Below are positions 51,995-59,931 of a DNA stretch of 64,000 nt, one piece after another. Position 1 is the stretch's first letter. Each line of letters begins with the position of its first letter. Below the pieces are notes generated by a model. The model was given only the letters and a program-made list of their open reading frames with translations. It was not told the DNA's origin and made no database searches. Made by a program: the position numbers and the translations under genes. The stretch covers positions 23,251 to 87,250 of the forward strand of contig JAZQMQ010000023.1 in the NCBI GenBank assembly GCA_045543555.1, written 5' to 3'. This DNA comes from Colimorpha_A sp045543555. Its GTDB lineage: Bacteria; Bacillota; Clostridia; Oscillospirales; CAG-272.

Positions 51995-52008
51995 TTGCTC
52001 TGCCTCCT

Positions 52009-52350
52009 TTACTTAACTTCTTTTTCCTTCACGACGAGCGTGATGTGGCTGGTTCTCTTGAGAATTCTGTCTCCGCTGCCTTTTGCTCTGGGCATCATAC
52101 GCTTGAGCGTAGGGCCGGGGCAAACGTAGCACTCGGATACGTAGAGCTTCTCGGGATCCATGCTGAAATTGTGTTCAGCGTTTGCGGCTGCGCTCTTAAC
52201 GAGCTTATATACGTACTCCGAAGCCGCCTTAGGAGTGTGCTTAAGGATCGCCGCTGCGTCAGCAACGCTCTTTCCTCTTACGAGGTCGAGAACGATCTTA
52301 ACCTTGCGGGGGGAGATCCTTACGAATTGAACTTTAGCTTTTGCTTCCAT
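52009..52350 (-). CDS. rplV: 50S ribosomal protein uL22
   Basis: 113 residues from the ATG at 52350, which has GGGGGT ahead; five extra codons upstream overlap rpsS. VRISPRKVKIVLDLVRGKSV and the final SHITLVVKEKE are standard uL22. Confidence 0.95.
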   Translation of the reverse strand: MEAKAKVQFVRISPRKVKIVLDLVRGKSVADAAAILKHTPKAASEYVYKLVKSAAANAEHNFSMDPEKLYVSECYVCPGPTLKRMMPRAKGSGDRILKRTSHITLVVKEKEVK

Positions 52351-52364
52351 TGTTGTTACCCCCA

Positions 52365-52646
52365 TTATTTACCGTTATTGGACGTCTTGGAACCGGCGTG
52401 TCCCTTGAAGGTTCTGGTGGGAGCGAACTCGCCGAGCTTATGTCCTACCATGTCCTCGGTGATGTATACCGGAACGTGCTTCTTACCGTCGTGAACTGCG
52501 ATAGTGTGTCCAACGAACTCGGGAAATATTGTGGAAGCTCTTGACCATGTCTTGATAACCTTCTTGTCGTTAGCTGCATTCATCGCTTCGATGCGATTGT
52601 AGAGCTTCTCTTCGACAAAAGGTCCCTTTTTCAGGCTTCTGCTCAT
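52365..52646 (-). CDS. rpsS: 30S ribosomal protein uS19
   Basis: 93 residues. MSRSLKKGPFVEEKLYNRIE and GHKLGEFAPTRTFKGH are standard uS19. Confidence 0.97.
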   Translation of the reverse strand: MSRSLKKGPFVEEKLYNRIEAMNAANDKKVIKTWSRASTIFPEFVGHTIAVHDGKKHVPVYITEDMVGHKLGEFAPTRTFKGHAGSKTSNNGK

Positions 52647-52659
52647 TTAAATTGCCTCC

Positions 52660-53493
52660 TTATTTACCGTTTCTGCGTTTTACGATGAACTTATTGGTCT
52701 TGGCCTTCTTGTTACGGGTCTTGTAACCGAGTGCGGGCTTGCCCCAAGGGGTTACAGGTCCGGGTCTACCGATGGGTGCACGACCCTCACCACCACCATG
52801 AGGGTGGTCGCAGGGGTTCATTACAGAACCGCGAACGGTAGGACGAATGCCCATATGACGCTTCTTACCTGCCTTACCGATCTTGATGGTCTCATGCTCG
52901 ATGTTACCGATCTGACCGATGGTAGCCTTGCAGTCAAGACGAACAAGTCTTACCTCACCGGAGGGAAGGCGACCCTGAGCCATGCCTTTCTCCTTAGCCA
53001 CCAGCTGTGCAGCTGAGCCTGCGGTACGAACGAGCTGACCGCCCTTACCGGGGTAAAGCTCGATGTTGTGGATGAGAGTACCAACAGGAATGTTGGCGAT
53101 GGGAAGAGTGTTACCGGGCTTGATATCGGAATCAGCGCCGGAGTAGATCTTGTCACCGTCGGTTACGCCTGCGGGAGCAAGAATGTAGCTCTTGTGGCCA
53201 TCTTCGTGCTGGAGAAGAGCGATGTAAGCGGTTCTGTTGGGGTCATACTCGACACCGATAACAGTTGCGGGCTCATTGCTCTCAGCTCTCTTGAAATCTA
53301 CTATTCTGTACTTAAGCTTGTTTCCGCCGCCCTTATGACGAACGGTGATGCGGCCGTAGCTGTTACGTCCGGCATGCTTCTTCTTGGTTACGATCAGGCT
53401 CTTTTCGGGGGTAGACTTAGTTACCTCGTCGAAAGAGGGTACAGACATGTTTCTTCTGGCCGGAGTTGTGGGCTTAAATGTTTTTACTGCCAT
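52660..53493 (-). CDS. rplB: 50S ribosomal protein uL2
   Basis: 277 residues. KHAGRNSYGRITVRHKGGGN and the catalytic-site-adjacent MNPCDHPHGGGEGRAPIGR are standard uL2. Confidence 0.97.
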   Translation of the reverse strand: MAVKTFKPTTPARRNMSVPSFDEVTKSTPEKSLIVTKKKHAGRNSYGRITVRHKGGGNKLKYRIVDFKRAESNEPATVIGVEYDPNRTAYIALLQHEDGHKSYILAPAGVTDGDKIYSGADSDIKPGNTLPIANIPVGTLIHNIELYPGKGGQLVRTAGSAAQLVAKEKGMAQGRLPSGEVRLVRLDCKATIGQIGNIEHETIKIGKAGKKRHMGIRPTVRGSVMNPCDHPHGGGEGRAPIGRPGPVTPWGKPALGYKTRNKKAKTNKFIVKRRNGK

Positions 53494-53508
53494 TTATATC
53501 ACTCCTTC

Positions 53509-53805
53509 TTAATACATGCCGTCGAAGAACTCGATGGTCTTGGAGTCTTCAGTAAGCTTTACAATAGCTTTCTTCCACTCAGAAGTGTAACCTTCGTGAA
53601 CTCCGAGTCTCTTGGGCTTTCTCTTCATATTGATGGTGTTTACCTCAGCAACCTTAACGCCGGGGAAAACGGTCTCAACAGCCTTTGCGATCTCAGGCTT
53701 GGTAGCATCCTTCATTACCTCGAAGACGTACTTCTTCTCAGCGGTGAGTGCCATGGAAGCCTCAGTGATGACGGGGCGACGGATAATATCGTATGCGGTT
53801 TTCAT
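53509..53805 (-). CDS. rplW: 50S ribosomal protein uL23
   Basis: 98 residues. YDIIRRPVITEASMALTAEK and EVNTINMKRKPKRLG are standard uL23, at the tunnel exit. Start overlaps the rplD stop. Confidence 0.96.
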   Translation of the reverse strand: MKTAYDIIRRPVITEASMALTAEKKYVFEVMKDATKPEIAKAVETVFPGVKVAEVNTINMKRKPKRLGVHEGYTSEWKKAIVKLTEDSKTIEFFDGMY

Positions 53806-54428
53806 TATGCGTACACCTCCTCGATCTTTTCAACAGCACCCTTAGCGATTACGAGGGTATCTGCATTGAGAATGTCATAGACGTTGATTGTGTTGGTCTG
53901 AGCGGTCTTTACGCCTTCGATATTTGCGAAGGAACCTACGACCTTTGCGTCGTTGTCAGCAAGAACAACAAGGGACTTCTTCTTTGCTCCGACTGCGGTG
54001 AGCATTTCTGCCATAACCTTAGTCTTGTATGCCTCAGCTGCGATTGCATCAACAACTACGATGTCGCCGGAAGCAACCTTTGCAGAGAGTGCGGAGAAGA
54101 GTGCGAGCTGCTTAACCTTCTTGTTGATGGTTACGCGATAGGAACGAGGCTTGGGAGCGAAAACTACGCCACCGTGTGTCCACTGAGGAGCACGAGTGGA
54201 GCCCTGTCTTGCTCTACCGGTTCCCTTCTGTCTCCAGGGCTTCTTTCCGCCGCCGGAAACCTCGGTGCGAGTGAGAGCGGACTGTGTGCCCTGTCTCTGA
54301 TTCATAAGGTAAGCTCTTACTGCGGTGTGAAGAACTGCACCGTTTACCTCTGCGCCAAATACCTTGTCGGAAAGATCCATAGCTCCGACTTCGGCGCCCT
54401 TCATATTAACTACCTTTACGTTCGGCAT
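53805..54428 (-). CDS. rplD: 50S ribosomal protein uL4
   Basis: 207 residues. PNVKVVNMKGAEVGAMDLSD, QKGTGRARQGSTRAPQWTHG and FAPKPRSYRVTINKKVKQLA are standard uL4, which in several bacteria also represses the S10 operon. Confidence 0.97.
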   Translation of the reverse strand: MPNVKVVNMKGAEVGAMDLSDKVFGAEVNGAVLHTAVRAYLMNQRQGTQSALTRTEVSGGGKKPWRQKGTGRARQGSTRAPQWTHGGVVFAPKPRSYRVTINKKVKQLALFSALSAKVASGDIVVVDAIAAEAYKTKVMAEMLTAVGAKKKSLVVLADNDAKVVGSFANIEGVKTAQTNTINVYDILNADTLVIAKGAVEKIEEVYA

Positions 54429-54448
54429 CGTTAATTTCCTCCTTCCGA

Positions 54449-55078
54449 TTACGCCTTGACAGCGTTACGGATGAAGACGATACCGCCGCGAGCTCCGGGA
54501 ACTGCGCCCTTAACTGCGATGATGTTCTTTTCCGCATCGATCTTGGCAATGGTGAGATTGAGAACGGTTACCTGCTCATTACCGTACTGACCGGGCATCT
54601 TCTTGTTCTTGAAGATGTGTGCAGGGTCGATAACACCCATAGAACCGGGCTGACGGTGAATGGGACCTGTACCGTGAGTCATTCTGAGAATGTGGTTGTT
54701 CCAACGCTTAACGGTACCAGTGAATCCGTGTCCCTTGGTAACACCGGTAACGTCGACCTTTTCACCTGCTGCAAAAATGTCAGCGGTGACGGTATCGCCC
54801 GTATTGAATCCGGAGATATCATCGAGACGGAATTCCTTTAAGTGCTTCTTGCAAGATACGCCCGCCTTAGCGAAGTGACCTGCTTCAGCCTTGTTAAGCT
54901 TCTTTTCTGCGACGTCAACGAATCCGAGCTGGATAGCGTTGTAACCGTCGGTCTCCACGGTCTTCTTCTGAGCAACCGTGCAGGGGCCGGCTTCGATCAC
55001 CGTAACGGGGATCACGTTGCCGTTTGCATCGAAGATCTGGGTCATACCGATCTTCTTGCCGATAATTCCTTTTTTCAT
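54449..55078 (-). CDS. rplC: 50S ribosomal protein uL3
   Basis: 209 residues from the ATG at 55078 (AGGAGG ahead); 20 open codons upstream are not family-like. KKGIIGKKIGMTQIFDANGN and HGTGPIHRQPGSMGVIDPAH are standard uL3. Confidence 0.96.
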   Translation of the reverse strand: MKKGIIGKKIGMTQIFDANGNVIPVTVIEAGPCTVAQKKTVETDGYNAIQLGFVDVAEKKLNKAEAGHFAKAGVSCKKHLKEFRLDDISGFNTGDTVTADIFAAGEKVDVTGVTKGHGFTGTVKRWNNHILRMTHGTGPIHRQPGSMGVIDPAHIFKNKKMPGQYGNEQVTVLNLTIAKIDAEKNIIAVKGAVPGARGGIVFIRNAVKA

Positions 55079-55195
55079 TTTGGTTTTCCTCCTGATTTTA
55101 GTTATTGGTTGAAGGGCGTTAAAAGGACCGCTCTCCAACTTGACATAAAACCTCGGGGCTTTGCCCTTGGGTCAGATCCATCCTTATATAAAGGA

Positions 55196-55501
55196 TTACT
55201 TGATGTCGATCTGCACGCCTGCAGGGAGCTCCAGACTCATAAGCGCTTCTACGGTCTTCGCAGAGGGCTTGATTATGTCAATGAGTCTCTTGTGAGTTCT
55301 GAGTTCAAACTGTTCTCTGCTGTCCTTGTACTTGTGTACTGCGCGGAGAATGGTGATGATCTCCTTCTCGGTGGGGAGCGGAATAGGTCCGGAAACTGCT
55401 GCGCCATTACGCTTTGCGGTCTCTACGATCTTCTCTGCCGCCTGATCGATAAGGAAGTGATCATAGCTCTTGAGTCTGACTCTGATGTTTTCCTTTGCCA
55501 C
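55196..55501 (-). CDS. rpsJ: 30S ribosomal protein uS10
   Basis: 101 residues. NIRVRLKSYDHFLIDQAAEK and SGPIPLPTEKEIITILR are standard uS10. First ribosomal gene of the operon, behind a leader of about 380 nt. Confidence 0.97.
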   Translation of the reverse strand: MAKENIRVRLKSYDHFLIDQAAEKIVETAKRNGAAVSGPIPLPTEKEIITILRAVHKYKDSREQFELRTHKRLIDIIKPSAKTVEALMSLELPAGVQIDIK

Positions 55502-55596
55502 TGTTTTTGCCTCCTTTAATTATTTGTGCCTGTGCAATTAAATGGGGCGAAAATCTGAACACTTACCCGGGTGTTTCTTCACTCGGCATAAATTAA

Positions 55597-55643
55597 ACCC
55601 GAAGATTTTTTAGGCATGCAATCCTGCATAAAAATCCTTCGGA
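55597..55643 (-). promoter_or_regulatory. Stem-loop in the S10 operon leader
   Basis: Minus strand: CCGAAGGATTTTT pairs with AAAAAATCTTCGG (one bulge), with an inner TATGCA/TGCATG pairing. It overlaps the end of the small leader ORF. A role in autoregulation is possible but not shown. Confidence 0.45.
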
Positions 55644-55813
55644 GCATACGCCGTGAGCAGCGTATGGGATCCTTCGATCCAACACAGTCCGATTTCCATC
55701 CGCCCGTTTGTTGTCCTCGGCAACCGCCGCCAAGATATCTCAGCCTGTCCGGTTTTGTCCGAATAGACCGGTTTCCTTGACAGTAAGCTGACTTGGACAC
55801 GGACATACTCCAC
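55610..55813 (-). CDS. Candidate 67-codon leader ORF upstream of rpsJ
   Basis: Starts at GTG (55813) seven bases after a perfect GGAGGT (55821-55826), and ends in TAA at 55612. The predicted product begins VEYVRVQVSLLSRKPVYSDK and ends DFYAGLHA. I do not recognise it. The strong ribosome binding site makes translation credible. It could be a small protein, a regulatory leader peptide, or chance coding in a structured leader. The ORF lies inside the S10 operon transcript. Confidence 0.4.
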   Translation of the reverse strand: MEYVRVQVSLLSRKPVYSDKTGQAEISWRRLPRTTNGRMEIGLCWIEGSHTLLTAYAPKDFYAGLHA

Positions 55814-55888
55814 GGAAATTACCTCCTCGGACTGAACTGTAGGTGTCCTCGGAGCAACCTTCCGCTTCAACGCACATCAAGCCCTTCA

Positions 55889-55917
55889 ATTATATACCAT
55901 CGATTATATAAATGCAA
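55889..55917 (-). promoter_or_regulatory. Promoter of the S10-spc-alpha operon
   Basis: Minus strand: TTGCAT, 17-base spacer, TATAAT. Transcription would start near 55882, leaving a long leader before rpsJ. Confidence 0.65.
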
Positions 55918-56008
55918 TACCTTCATGAATAAATTTTACCAAAAATCAATAATTTACAATTTGTTAACATTTCAAGTTTCATTTTTTCTGTTTTTTAGAC
56001 CGATTTAG

Positions 56009-56037
56009 TTGACTTTTGATTCAAATCATGCTATACT
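56009..56037 (+). promoter_or_regulatory. Promoter of the ECF S component gene
   Basis: Plus strand: TTGACT, 17-base spacer, TATACT, 39 bases before the ATG; CAAGGAG is the ribosome binding site. The stretch 55920-56008 holds nothing else recognised. Confidence 0.7.
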
Positions 56038-56076
56038 TAAAGGTAATTAACACCTCATTTCAAGGAGAAAACATCA

Positions 56077-56679
56077 ATGAAAAAGCACAATTCGATAAAA
56101 AATGTAAGAAACATGACTCTTCTTGCGCTCATGACGGCGCTTGTAGCAATATTTCAGTGCATCGGTCTTATCATTCCAATAGGTTTTAACGTCGGTGCCT
56201 TTGCTCTCGTTCCTCTTGTTGTCGGAGCAGCGATGCTCGGACCGCTTGCAGGAGCATGGCTAGGATTTGTGTTCGGATTTGTTGTGATTGTAACAGGACA
56301 GGCATCTGGGTTCTACGTTCTCGGCGTAGTGCAGACAGTAGCAGTGGTTCTTATCAAGGGAATTCTTGCAGGCTTGTCAGCCTCGTTAATCTATAAGCTT
56401 ATTGCAAAGAAGAATTCTCTCGCCGCAATTATCACCTCCTCGATCGTATGTCCTGTTGTAAATACCGCGATCTTCGCGCTCGCCTGCTACACCGTTTTCT
56501 TTCCCGGAATTTCCGAATGGGCAAGCGCCGCAGGCAAGAATATGATCTCCTACGTATTTTTAACCCTCATAGGCGCAAACTTTTTCGTTGAGCTCTGCAT
56601 CTGCGTAATATTCTCGTCTGTCGCTGACAGAATAATCAAAATCGGCAAAAAAATGCGCCAAGACAAGTCATATATATAA
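56077..56679 (+). CDS. ECF transporter S component
   Basis: 200 residues, about six hydrophobic segments. NMTLLALMTALVAIFQCIGL at the start and FNVGAFALVPLVVGAAMLGP match small vitamin-binding S components of ECF importers. No ligand can be assigned and the ECF AAT module is not in this window. Single gene with terminator. Confidence 0.75.
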   Translation: MKKHNSIKNVRNMTLLALMTALVAIFQCIGLIIPIGFNVGAFALVPLVVGAAMLGPLAGAWLGFVFGFVVIVTGQASGFYVLGVVQTVAVVLIKGILAGLSASLIYKLIAKKNSLAAIITSSIVCPVVNTAIFALACYTVFFPGISEWASAAGKNMISYVFLTLIGANFFVELCICVIFSSVADRIIKIGKKMRQDKSYI

Positions 56680-56714
56680 TAAGGAAGAAATTTTCTCAAA
56701 AACACAAAAAAATC

Positions 56715-56745
56715 AAGACCTTCGTTAGTACGAGGGTCTTTTCTT
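56715..56745 (+). terminator. Terminator of the ECF S component gene
   Basis: Plus strand: AAGACCTTCG pairs with CGAGGGTCTT (one G-T), followed by TTCTTATTTTT. Confidence 0.8.
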
Positions 56746-56751
56746 ATTTTT

Positions 56752-56829
56752 CCCGAAACGCAGTTTCGGGCTTACAAAAGTTTTTGAAAAGGGGCGCTGG
56801 GGGAAACTTTTTTCAAAAAGTTTCTCCCC
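56752..56829. repeat. Palindrome-rich intergenic element
   Basis: Two adjacent hairpins: CCCGAAAC/GTTTCGGG (8 bp, 3-base loop) and GGGGAAACTTTTT/AAAAAGTTTCTCCCC, with a related half (AAAAGTTTTTGAAAAGGGG) between them. It lies directly past the TSCPD gene stop on the minus strand and may act as its terminator. The form resembles small mobile palindromes of gut clostridia (from memory). Confidence 0.5.
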
Positions 56830-56839
56830 GCGTTCTTTA

Positions 56840-57091
56840 TTACTTAATTGCTTCCGCGACAGCCTTTGAAAGCTGATCGGGACAGGACGTTGCCTTAAAT
56901 CCACACTTGATTCCGCTTACTCTTTTGATAAGCTCCTCGGCATCCATTCCCTCAACTAGTCTACCGACTCCTTGAAGGTTTCCGTGGCATCCGCCCTCGA
57001 AAACCACGTTATGTACCTTGTTTTCGTCATCAAGCTCAAAGGTGATCTTGCGCGAACAGGTTCCGCTTGTCTTGTATTCGTGTTTAGTCAT
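56840..57091 (-). CDS. TSCPD domain protein
   Basis: 83 residues. KTSGTCSRKITFELDDENKV, EGGCHGNLQGVGRLV and the final ATSCPDQLSKAVAEA define the TIGR03905-type TSCPD protein. Related domains occur at the C-terminus of B12-dependent ribonucleotide reductases; function of the free form is unknown. It follows recX by one base. Confidence 0.85.
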   Translation of the reverse strand: MTKHEYKTSGTCSRKITFELDDENKVHNVVFEGGCHGNLQGVGRLVEGMDAEELIKRVSGIKCGFKATSCPDQLSKAVAEAIK

Positions 57092-57589
57092 TTATTCTTC
57101 TTCCTTTTCTAGTCTTTTGTATGCTTCCCTTATGTCCGACACCGAATGTCCATATCGAACCAGTGTAGCATATGTTCGTTCATCGCGCAGACCGCCTTTT
57201 TTCCTTATCAGCTTAAGGCAGTTTTCAACAAAGTCAACATCCTCCAGCTCTTCGTTGTCAAAATCAAACGAATCCAGCGCATTTTGCGAAAAATGGCGTC
57301 TTACGATCTCGCGCTTTATTCTCGCCCTGCCGTATAGTCTCGAATCTGCAAGTGAACGAACGAGGCGATAGAGCATCCTTTCGTCATTCAGGAATCCTTT
57401 TTCGCTCATATAAGAGCAGACTGCATCAACAGTCTGCTCGTTATATCCGCGTTCATTCAGCTTTTCTCTGAGCTGATATTCGGTGTTGTCCTTATATCCA
57501 AGAATATTAAACGCAGTGCGCAATGCCGCACCGAAAGCCTCCTCCGGATCGGATGGCACGGTTTTTTTGGTTTTTCTGCGATTATACAT
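57092..57589 (-). CDS. recX: Regulatory protein RecX
   Basis: 165 residues from the ATG at 57589, which overlaps the recA stop; an upstream in-frame ATG at 57598 is also possible. Three-helix repeats with RTAFNILGYKDNTEYQLREK and ERGYNEQTVDAVCSYMSEKG are typical. RecX inhibits RecA filaments. Position directly after recA supports it. Confidence 0.88.
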   Translation of the reverse strand: MYNRRKTKKTVPSDPEEAFGAALRTAFNILGYKDNTEYQLREKLNERGYNEQTVDAVCSYMSEKGFLNDERMLYRLVRSLADSRLYGRARIKREIVRRHFSQNALDSFDFDNEELEDVDFVENCLKLIRKKGGLRDERTYATLVRYGHSVSDIREAYKRLEKEEE

Positions 57590-58691
57590 CGTCCTCATCG
57601 AAGCCGTCGAGATCGTCGAGGTCGCTCTCATCAAACTCAAGCTCCTCCTCGCTTTCTGTCTCCGAGAACTTCTTTCTTATTTTCTCCTCGACCTCGGCGA
57701 ACATTTCGGGATTTTCCTCGAGGAACTTAAGTGCGTTATCTCTTCCCTGGCCTAAACGTGTTCCACCGTAGGAGAACCAAGATCCGCCCTTTTCGATAAT
57801 TCCGAGGCTAACTCCGATATCCATTATTTCGCCGCTCTTATTAATACCCTTGCCGTAAATAATGTCAAATTCTGCGGTCTTAAAGGGAGGAGCAACCTTA
57901 TTTTTAACTATCTTACACTTAGTGCGGCTTCCGTAGGATTCGTTCCCGTTCTTGAGCACCTCGGTGCGACGAATATCGATACGTACCGATGCGTAAAACT
58001 TAAGCGCGATACCACCTGTGGTAGTCTCGGGGTTCCCGTACATAACTCCGATTTTCTGACGAAGCTGGTTTATAAATATAACTACAACATTCGACTTTGC
58101 AATAGCACCCGAAAGCTTTCTCATCGCCTGAGACATAAGCCTTGCGTGAACTCCAACGTTGCTATCTCCCATATCGCCGTCGATTTCCTGCTGAGGAACA
58201 AGTGCTGCAACAGAGTCAACGACAAGAACATCAACAGCTCCCGACCGTACGAGTGCTTCGGTTATTTGAAGTGCCTGCTCACCGCTGTCAGGCTGAGAAA
58301 CAAGAAGACTGTCGATATCAACTCCGAGTGCCTTTGCGTACACGGGGTCAAGTGCGTGCTCCGCATCAACAAACGCCGCGATTCCACCCTGCTTCTGTGC
58401 TTCCGCAGCAACGTGAAGGGCGATTGTGGTTTTACCCGAAGATTCGGGGCCGTAGATCTCGATGATTCTTCCTCTCGGAACTCCGCCTATACCGAGAGCA
58501 AGGTCGAGGGTAAGAGATCCTGTTGAGATTGCGCTGATATTCATCGCGTTATTCTCACCAAGACGCATTATTGCGCCCTGACCGTACTGCTTTGTTATCT
58601 GTGTTATCGCTACATCAAGTGCTTTTTTCTTTTCATCCACCGATGAGGGCATTTCTGCTGCTGTCTTTTTATTTGTTGCTTTAGCTGCCAT
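57582..58691 (-). CDS. recA: Recombinase RecA
   Basis: 369 residues. Walker A GPESSGKTT, VDAEHALDPVYAKALGVDID, the L1/L2 loop region and KIGVMYGNPETTTGG. The C-terminus is acidic (long run of Glu/Asp/Ser). Central homologous recombination and SOS co-protease. Confidence 0.97.
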   Translation of the reverse strand: MAAKATNKKTAAEMPSSVDEKKKALDVAITQITKQYGQGAIMRLGENNAMNISAISTGSLTLDLALGIGGVPRGRIIEIYGPESSGKTTIALHVAAEAQKQGGIAAFVDAEHALDPVYAKALGVDIDSLLVSQPDSGEQALQITEALVRSGAVDVLVVDSVAALVPQQEIDGDMGDSNVGVHARLMSQAMRKLSGAIAKSNVVVIFINQLRQKIGVMYGNPETTTGGIALKFYASVRIDIRRTEVLKNGNESYGSRTKCKIVKNKVAPPFKTAEFDIIYGKGINKSGEIMDIGVSLGIIEKGGSWFSYGGTRLGQGRDNALKFLEENPEMFAEVEEKIRKKFSETESEEELEFDESDLDDLDGFDEDDV

Positions 58692-58733
58692 GAGAAATAT
58701 TCCTTTCCATTTATGTAATAAAGGTAATTTATA

Positions 58734-59330
58734 TCAGTACGTGGGGCCGTCGAGTAGCCACACTCCGTTTTCAAGTGTTAAAAAGAACCTTTTATTGATT
58801 TCCTCGCTGTTTTCATCGGTACATATTGCATCAATAATGACGTATGTTGCAGTTTTTTTAGAGACAGTCACAGATTCGACGTTCAGTCTTCCGAGAATGT
58901 TATACGGCTCATATGCAGCGTCGATACAAAGTTCGGAGGCAATTTCCTTATATCTTGGGCTCATATTATTATTGAGCAAGCCGTCTGATTCCGAGCTTTT
59001 TGTACCCTCAAACATTACGACGTAGACGTTTTTCAAATAGTTTTTGGAAAACACCTTTTCAGCCGCCACCTTCATCGAAACTATTGATGCGTACGGACAT
59101 TTCCCCGTATCAACCGGCACGTAGTTTGTACTCTCATACTCCTCTTCATCGGTGGATGGAAGCCCATCTCCGAAGAACATCACGTTGATATCGTATGACG
59201 CAGGAACAAGCTCGCTTAATACTTCCAGTGCCTCCTGTTCGGTGATCTTAAGCGTTTTTTCCTTGCTTCCGCATCCAAAAGCCGTAATAAGAAGACATAT
59301 GGACACTATAAAAAGAACAATCCTTTTCAT
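58734..59330 (-). CDS. Hypothetical lipoprotein
   Basis: 198 residues. A lipoprotein signal: basic start, hydrophobic core and lipobox ITAFGC with Cys20. The mature part is Glu/Ser-rich with a C-terminal motif TLENGVWLLDGPTY common in small extracellular proteins. No known family recognised. Confidence 0.75.
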   Translation of the reverse strand: MKRIVLFIVSICLLITAFGCGSKEKTLKITEQEALEVLSELVPASYDINVMFFGDGLPSTDEEEYESTNYVPVDTGKCPYASIVSMKVAAEKVFSKNYLKNVYVVMFEGTKSSESDGLLNNNMSPRYKEIASELCIDAAYEPYNILGRLNVESVTVSKKTATYVIIDAICTDENSEEINKRFFLTLENGVWLLDGPTY

Positions 59331-59337
59331 TTTTTCC

Positions 59338-59850
59338 TCACAAAAAACTGATTTGGTCGCCGAACGGCTCGGCTACGTTGATTATTCGCAAGCCTTTTCT
59401 TTTTGCATAATCGACCGTATTTGCCGTTCCGCCCTTATTCTCGGTCATATAAGCTATACAAACCGAGCTTCTGTCGACCATATATTTATTTCTTACGTGC
59501 ATGCAAAATTTCGTGTACCCTTCACTTGTGTACACAACGCTGTCGGCGCGAGCGATCACTCTTGCAAACAGCTCTCTTCCCGTCCTTGTCCATTTTTTAT
59601 CGTAGTCCCGACAAGGCAAAACCAGATTCAACGTGAGCTCGGGAATAATATTTTTCATATTAATCAGAGTTACCGACGCAGTGAAATCGAACCCAAGAGC
59701 TCCACCTGCGTAGTAGTTTACTATGCCCTCATCCTTCAATTTAAGGATCTGATTTGAGATCATTTCCGAAGCGAGCCGCATTTTATCGACGCTTATTGCT
59801 CTATGTCCCGTGAAGCAAGCGCAGGTATTCTGAGGATAGATATTTTCCAT
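59338..59850 (-). CDS. SLOG-family protein (YpsA/DUF1273-like)
   Basis: 170 residues. CACFTGHRAISVDKMRLASE at the start, YYAGGALGFDFTASVTLINM and VYTSEGYTKFCMHVRNKYMV match DUF1273/SLOG proteins, which bind nucleotide-like ligands. Bacillus YpsA affects cell division. A GGAGGG lies before the ATG. The lipoprotein gene follows seven bases on. Confidence 0.8.
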   Translation of the reverse strand: MENIYPQNTCACFTGHRAISVDKMRLASEMISNQILKLKDEGIVNYYAGGALGFDFTASVTLINMKNIIPELTLNLVLPCRDYDKKWTRTGRELFARVIARADSVVYTSEGYTKFCMHVRNKYMVDRSSVCIAYMTENKGGTANTVDYAKRKGLRIINVAEPFGDQISFL

Positions 59851-59880
59851 ATTTCCCTCCTCAATGCATCCTTTTGTTTG

Positions 59881-59909
59881 ATTATATCACATCTTTCTCA
59901 AAAAGTCAA
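59881..59909 (-). promoter_or_regulatory. Promoter of the SLOG gene
   Basis: Minus strand: TTGACT, 17-base spacer, TATAAT, about 30 bases ahead of the start codon. Confidence 0.75.
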
Positions 59910-59931
59910 ACATTTGTTTGCAATGAATTGC

